From NCBI GenBank assembly GCA_945861915.1, contig CAMAWK010000162.1, positions 1-5,052 of the forward strand: 5,052 nucleotides of DNA, read 5' to 3'. Shown one piece after another: positions 4,721 through 5,052 of the stretch. Positions within the stretch are counted from its first letter, which is position 1. Every line of letters starts with the position of its first letter. This stretch comes from Flavobacterium psychrophilum (GTDB lineage Bacteria; Bacteroidota; Bacteroidia; Flavobacteriales; Flavobacteriaceae). The notes beneath the pieces were generated by a model, which was given only the letters and a program-made list of their open reading frames with translations, had not been told where the DNA came from and ran no database searches. A program made the position numbers and the translations under genes.

Positions 4721-4923
4721 TTATATTTTTATTTTTAAAAACTAATTTGATTCTGCCAGTTTATTCTGTTTTTAAAGGAAAATACTAGAAATGAAATTCG
4801 TATTTTTATGAATATTTCTGTACAAAAAACAAAATTTCTTATTCCATGATTTAGTAAAACAGATGAGATTATCTTTGTTTATTACTATTCAAAATAGTAA
4901 ATTCCGTTTTTTGTTGTGATTTA

Positions 4924-4954
4924 TTTGATGATTTCGTAATTCACTGTAATTTTG
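4924..4954 (+). promoter_or_regulatory. Candidate plus-strand promoter for a gene beyond the window
   Basis: TTTG (4924-4927), 19 bases, then TAATTTTG (4947-4954) match the Bacteroidota promoter consensus exactly, with the same spacer as the trp promoter. The expected start is near 4958. The 5' UTR would be at least about 90 bases because no gene starts before 5052. AT-rich DNA yields chance matches; the full two-box match and the adjacent palindrome raise confidence. Confidence 0.55.
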
Positions 4955-4961
4955 TTTATGC

Positions 4962-4973
4962 GAAAACGTTTTC
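4962..4973. promoter_or_regulatory. LacI/PurR-like operator palindrome
   Basis: GAAAACGTTTTC is a perfect 12-bp palindrome with the central CpG typical of LacI-family operators; with its flank, GCGAAAACGTTTTC resembles the PurR box. It would lie at about +4 to +15 of the plus-strand promoter at 4924-4954, a classic position for repression. The cognate regulator and controlled gene are not in the window. Confidence 0.5.
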
Positions 4974-5052
4974 TTAAAATTATTATCTAAATCGGTATTG
5001 CAATCGTTTTTGTTTTTAAAAACATTGTATTTTTACAAAAAACAAAAGTTAT

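Larger units (their letters stand above)
4721..5052. other. Gene-free AT-rich stretch between two divergent promoters
   Basis: No reading frame on either strand looks coding; ATGs such as that at 4791 run into stops within a few codons. The stretch holds an 8-bp AT hairpin (TTACTATT 4882-4889, AATAGTAA 4893-4900), a plus-strand promoter with operator-like palindrome (4924-4973) and a 14-bp palindrome TGTTTTTAAAAACA (5011-5024). It is best read as the upstream region of a plus-strand gene beginning past the window edge. Confidence 0.6.

Noticed and set aside
4870..4877. TATCTTTG, a match to the plus-strand -7 consensus
   Set aside because: No TTTG or TTG lies 17-23 bases upstream, and the better two-box promoter is downstream at 4924-4954.
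4882..4900. 8-bp inverted repeat TTACTATT/AATAGTAA as a terminator
   Set aside because: The stem has almost no G or C, no U-tract follows on either strand, and no gene ends there.
5025..5038. TTGTA-N4-TACAA as a third MarR operator
   Set aside because: Only part of the half-site is kept, and the spacing differs from the two good copies; such words are expected by chance in AT-rich DNA.
1..5052. CRISPR array, tRNA, rRNA, transposase or phage genes
   Set aside because: No regularly spaced direct repeats, tRNA-like folds, conserved rRNA segments or mobile-element proteins were seen on either strand; the repeats present are short palindromes only.

Overview
The window looks like AT-rich chromosomal DNA from a member of the Bacteroidota, most likely a Flavobacterium-type organism. 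Three things point there: the wording of the Trp proteins, promoters of the TTTG-N(19-22)-TAnnTTTG form, and A/T-rich start regions that mostly lack Shine-Dalgarno sequences. All recognisable genes lie on the minus strand, so transcription runs from high to low coordinates.

Right part (about 2904-4720): a compact three-gene unit reads MarR-family regulator (start corrected to 4654), then an NfsB-like FMN nitroreductase, then a secreted YceI-family protein. Gaps are 10 and 28 bases, and a strong hairpin terminator at 2910-2943 closes the unit. Two copies of ATTTGT-N4-ACAAAT, 30 bp apart centre to centre, lie exactly over the -33 and -7 elements of its promoter. They are probably the binding sites through which the regulator represses its own unit.

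Left part (1-2866): the start of a tryptophan biosynthesis operon, trpE, trpG and trpD (the last cut by the window edge). Ahead of trpE is a complete transcription attenuator: a promoter, a 16-residue leader peptide with three consecutive Trp codons, an antiterminator pairing and a rho-independent terminator. The promoter abuts the leader start codon so closely that the leader mRNA may have no 5' UTR. TrpE and TrpG form anthranilate synthase; TrpD transfers phosphoribosyl from PRPP to anthranilate. Both intergenic gaps in the operon hold palindromic REP-like repeats. One appears to supply the trpG stop codon, and another supplies a Shine-Dalgarno-like GGAGG ahead of trpG.

Right edge (4721-5052): no gene is seen. 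A good plus-strand promoter (4924-4954), followed directly by a LacI/PurR-like palindrome (4962-4973), suggests a divergent gene starting beyond 5052.

I see no mobile element with a transposase, CRISPR array, rRNA or tRNA. The most interesting material is regulatory: the trp attenuator with its probably leaderless leader peptide, the twin operators, and repeats that have become part of operon signals.
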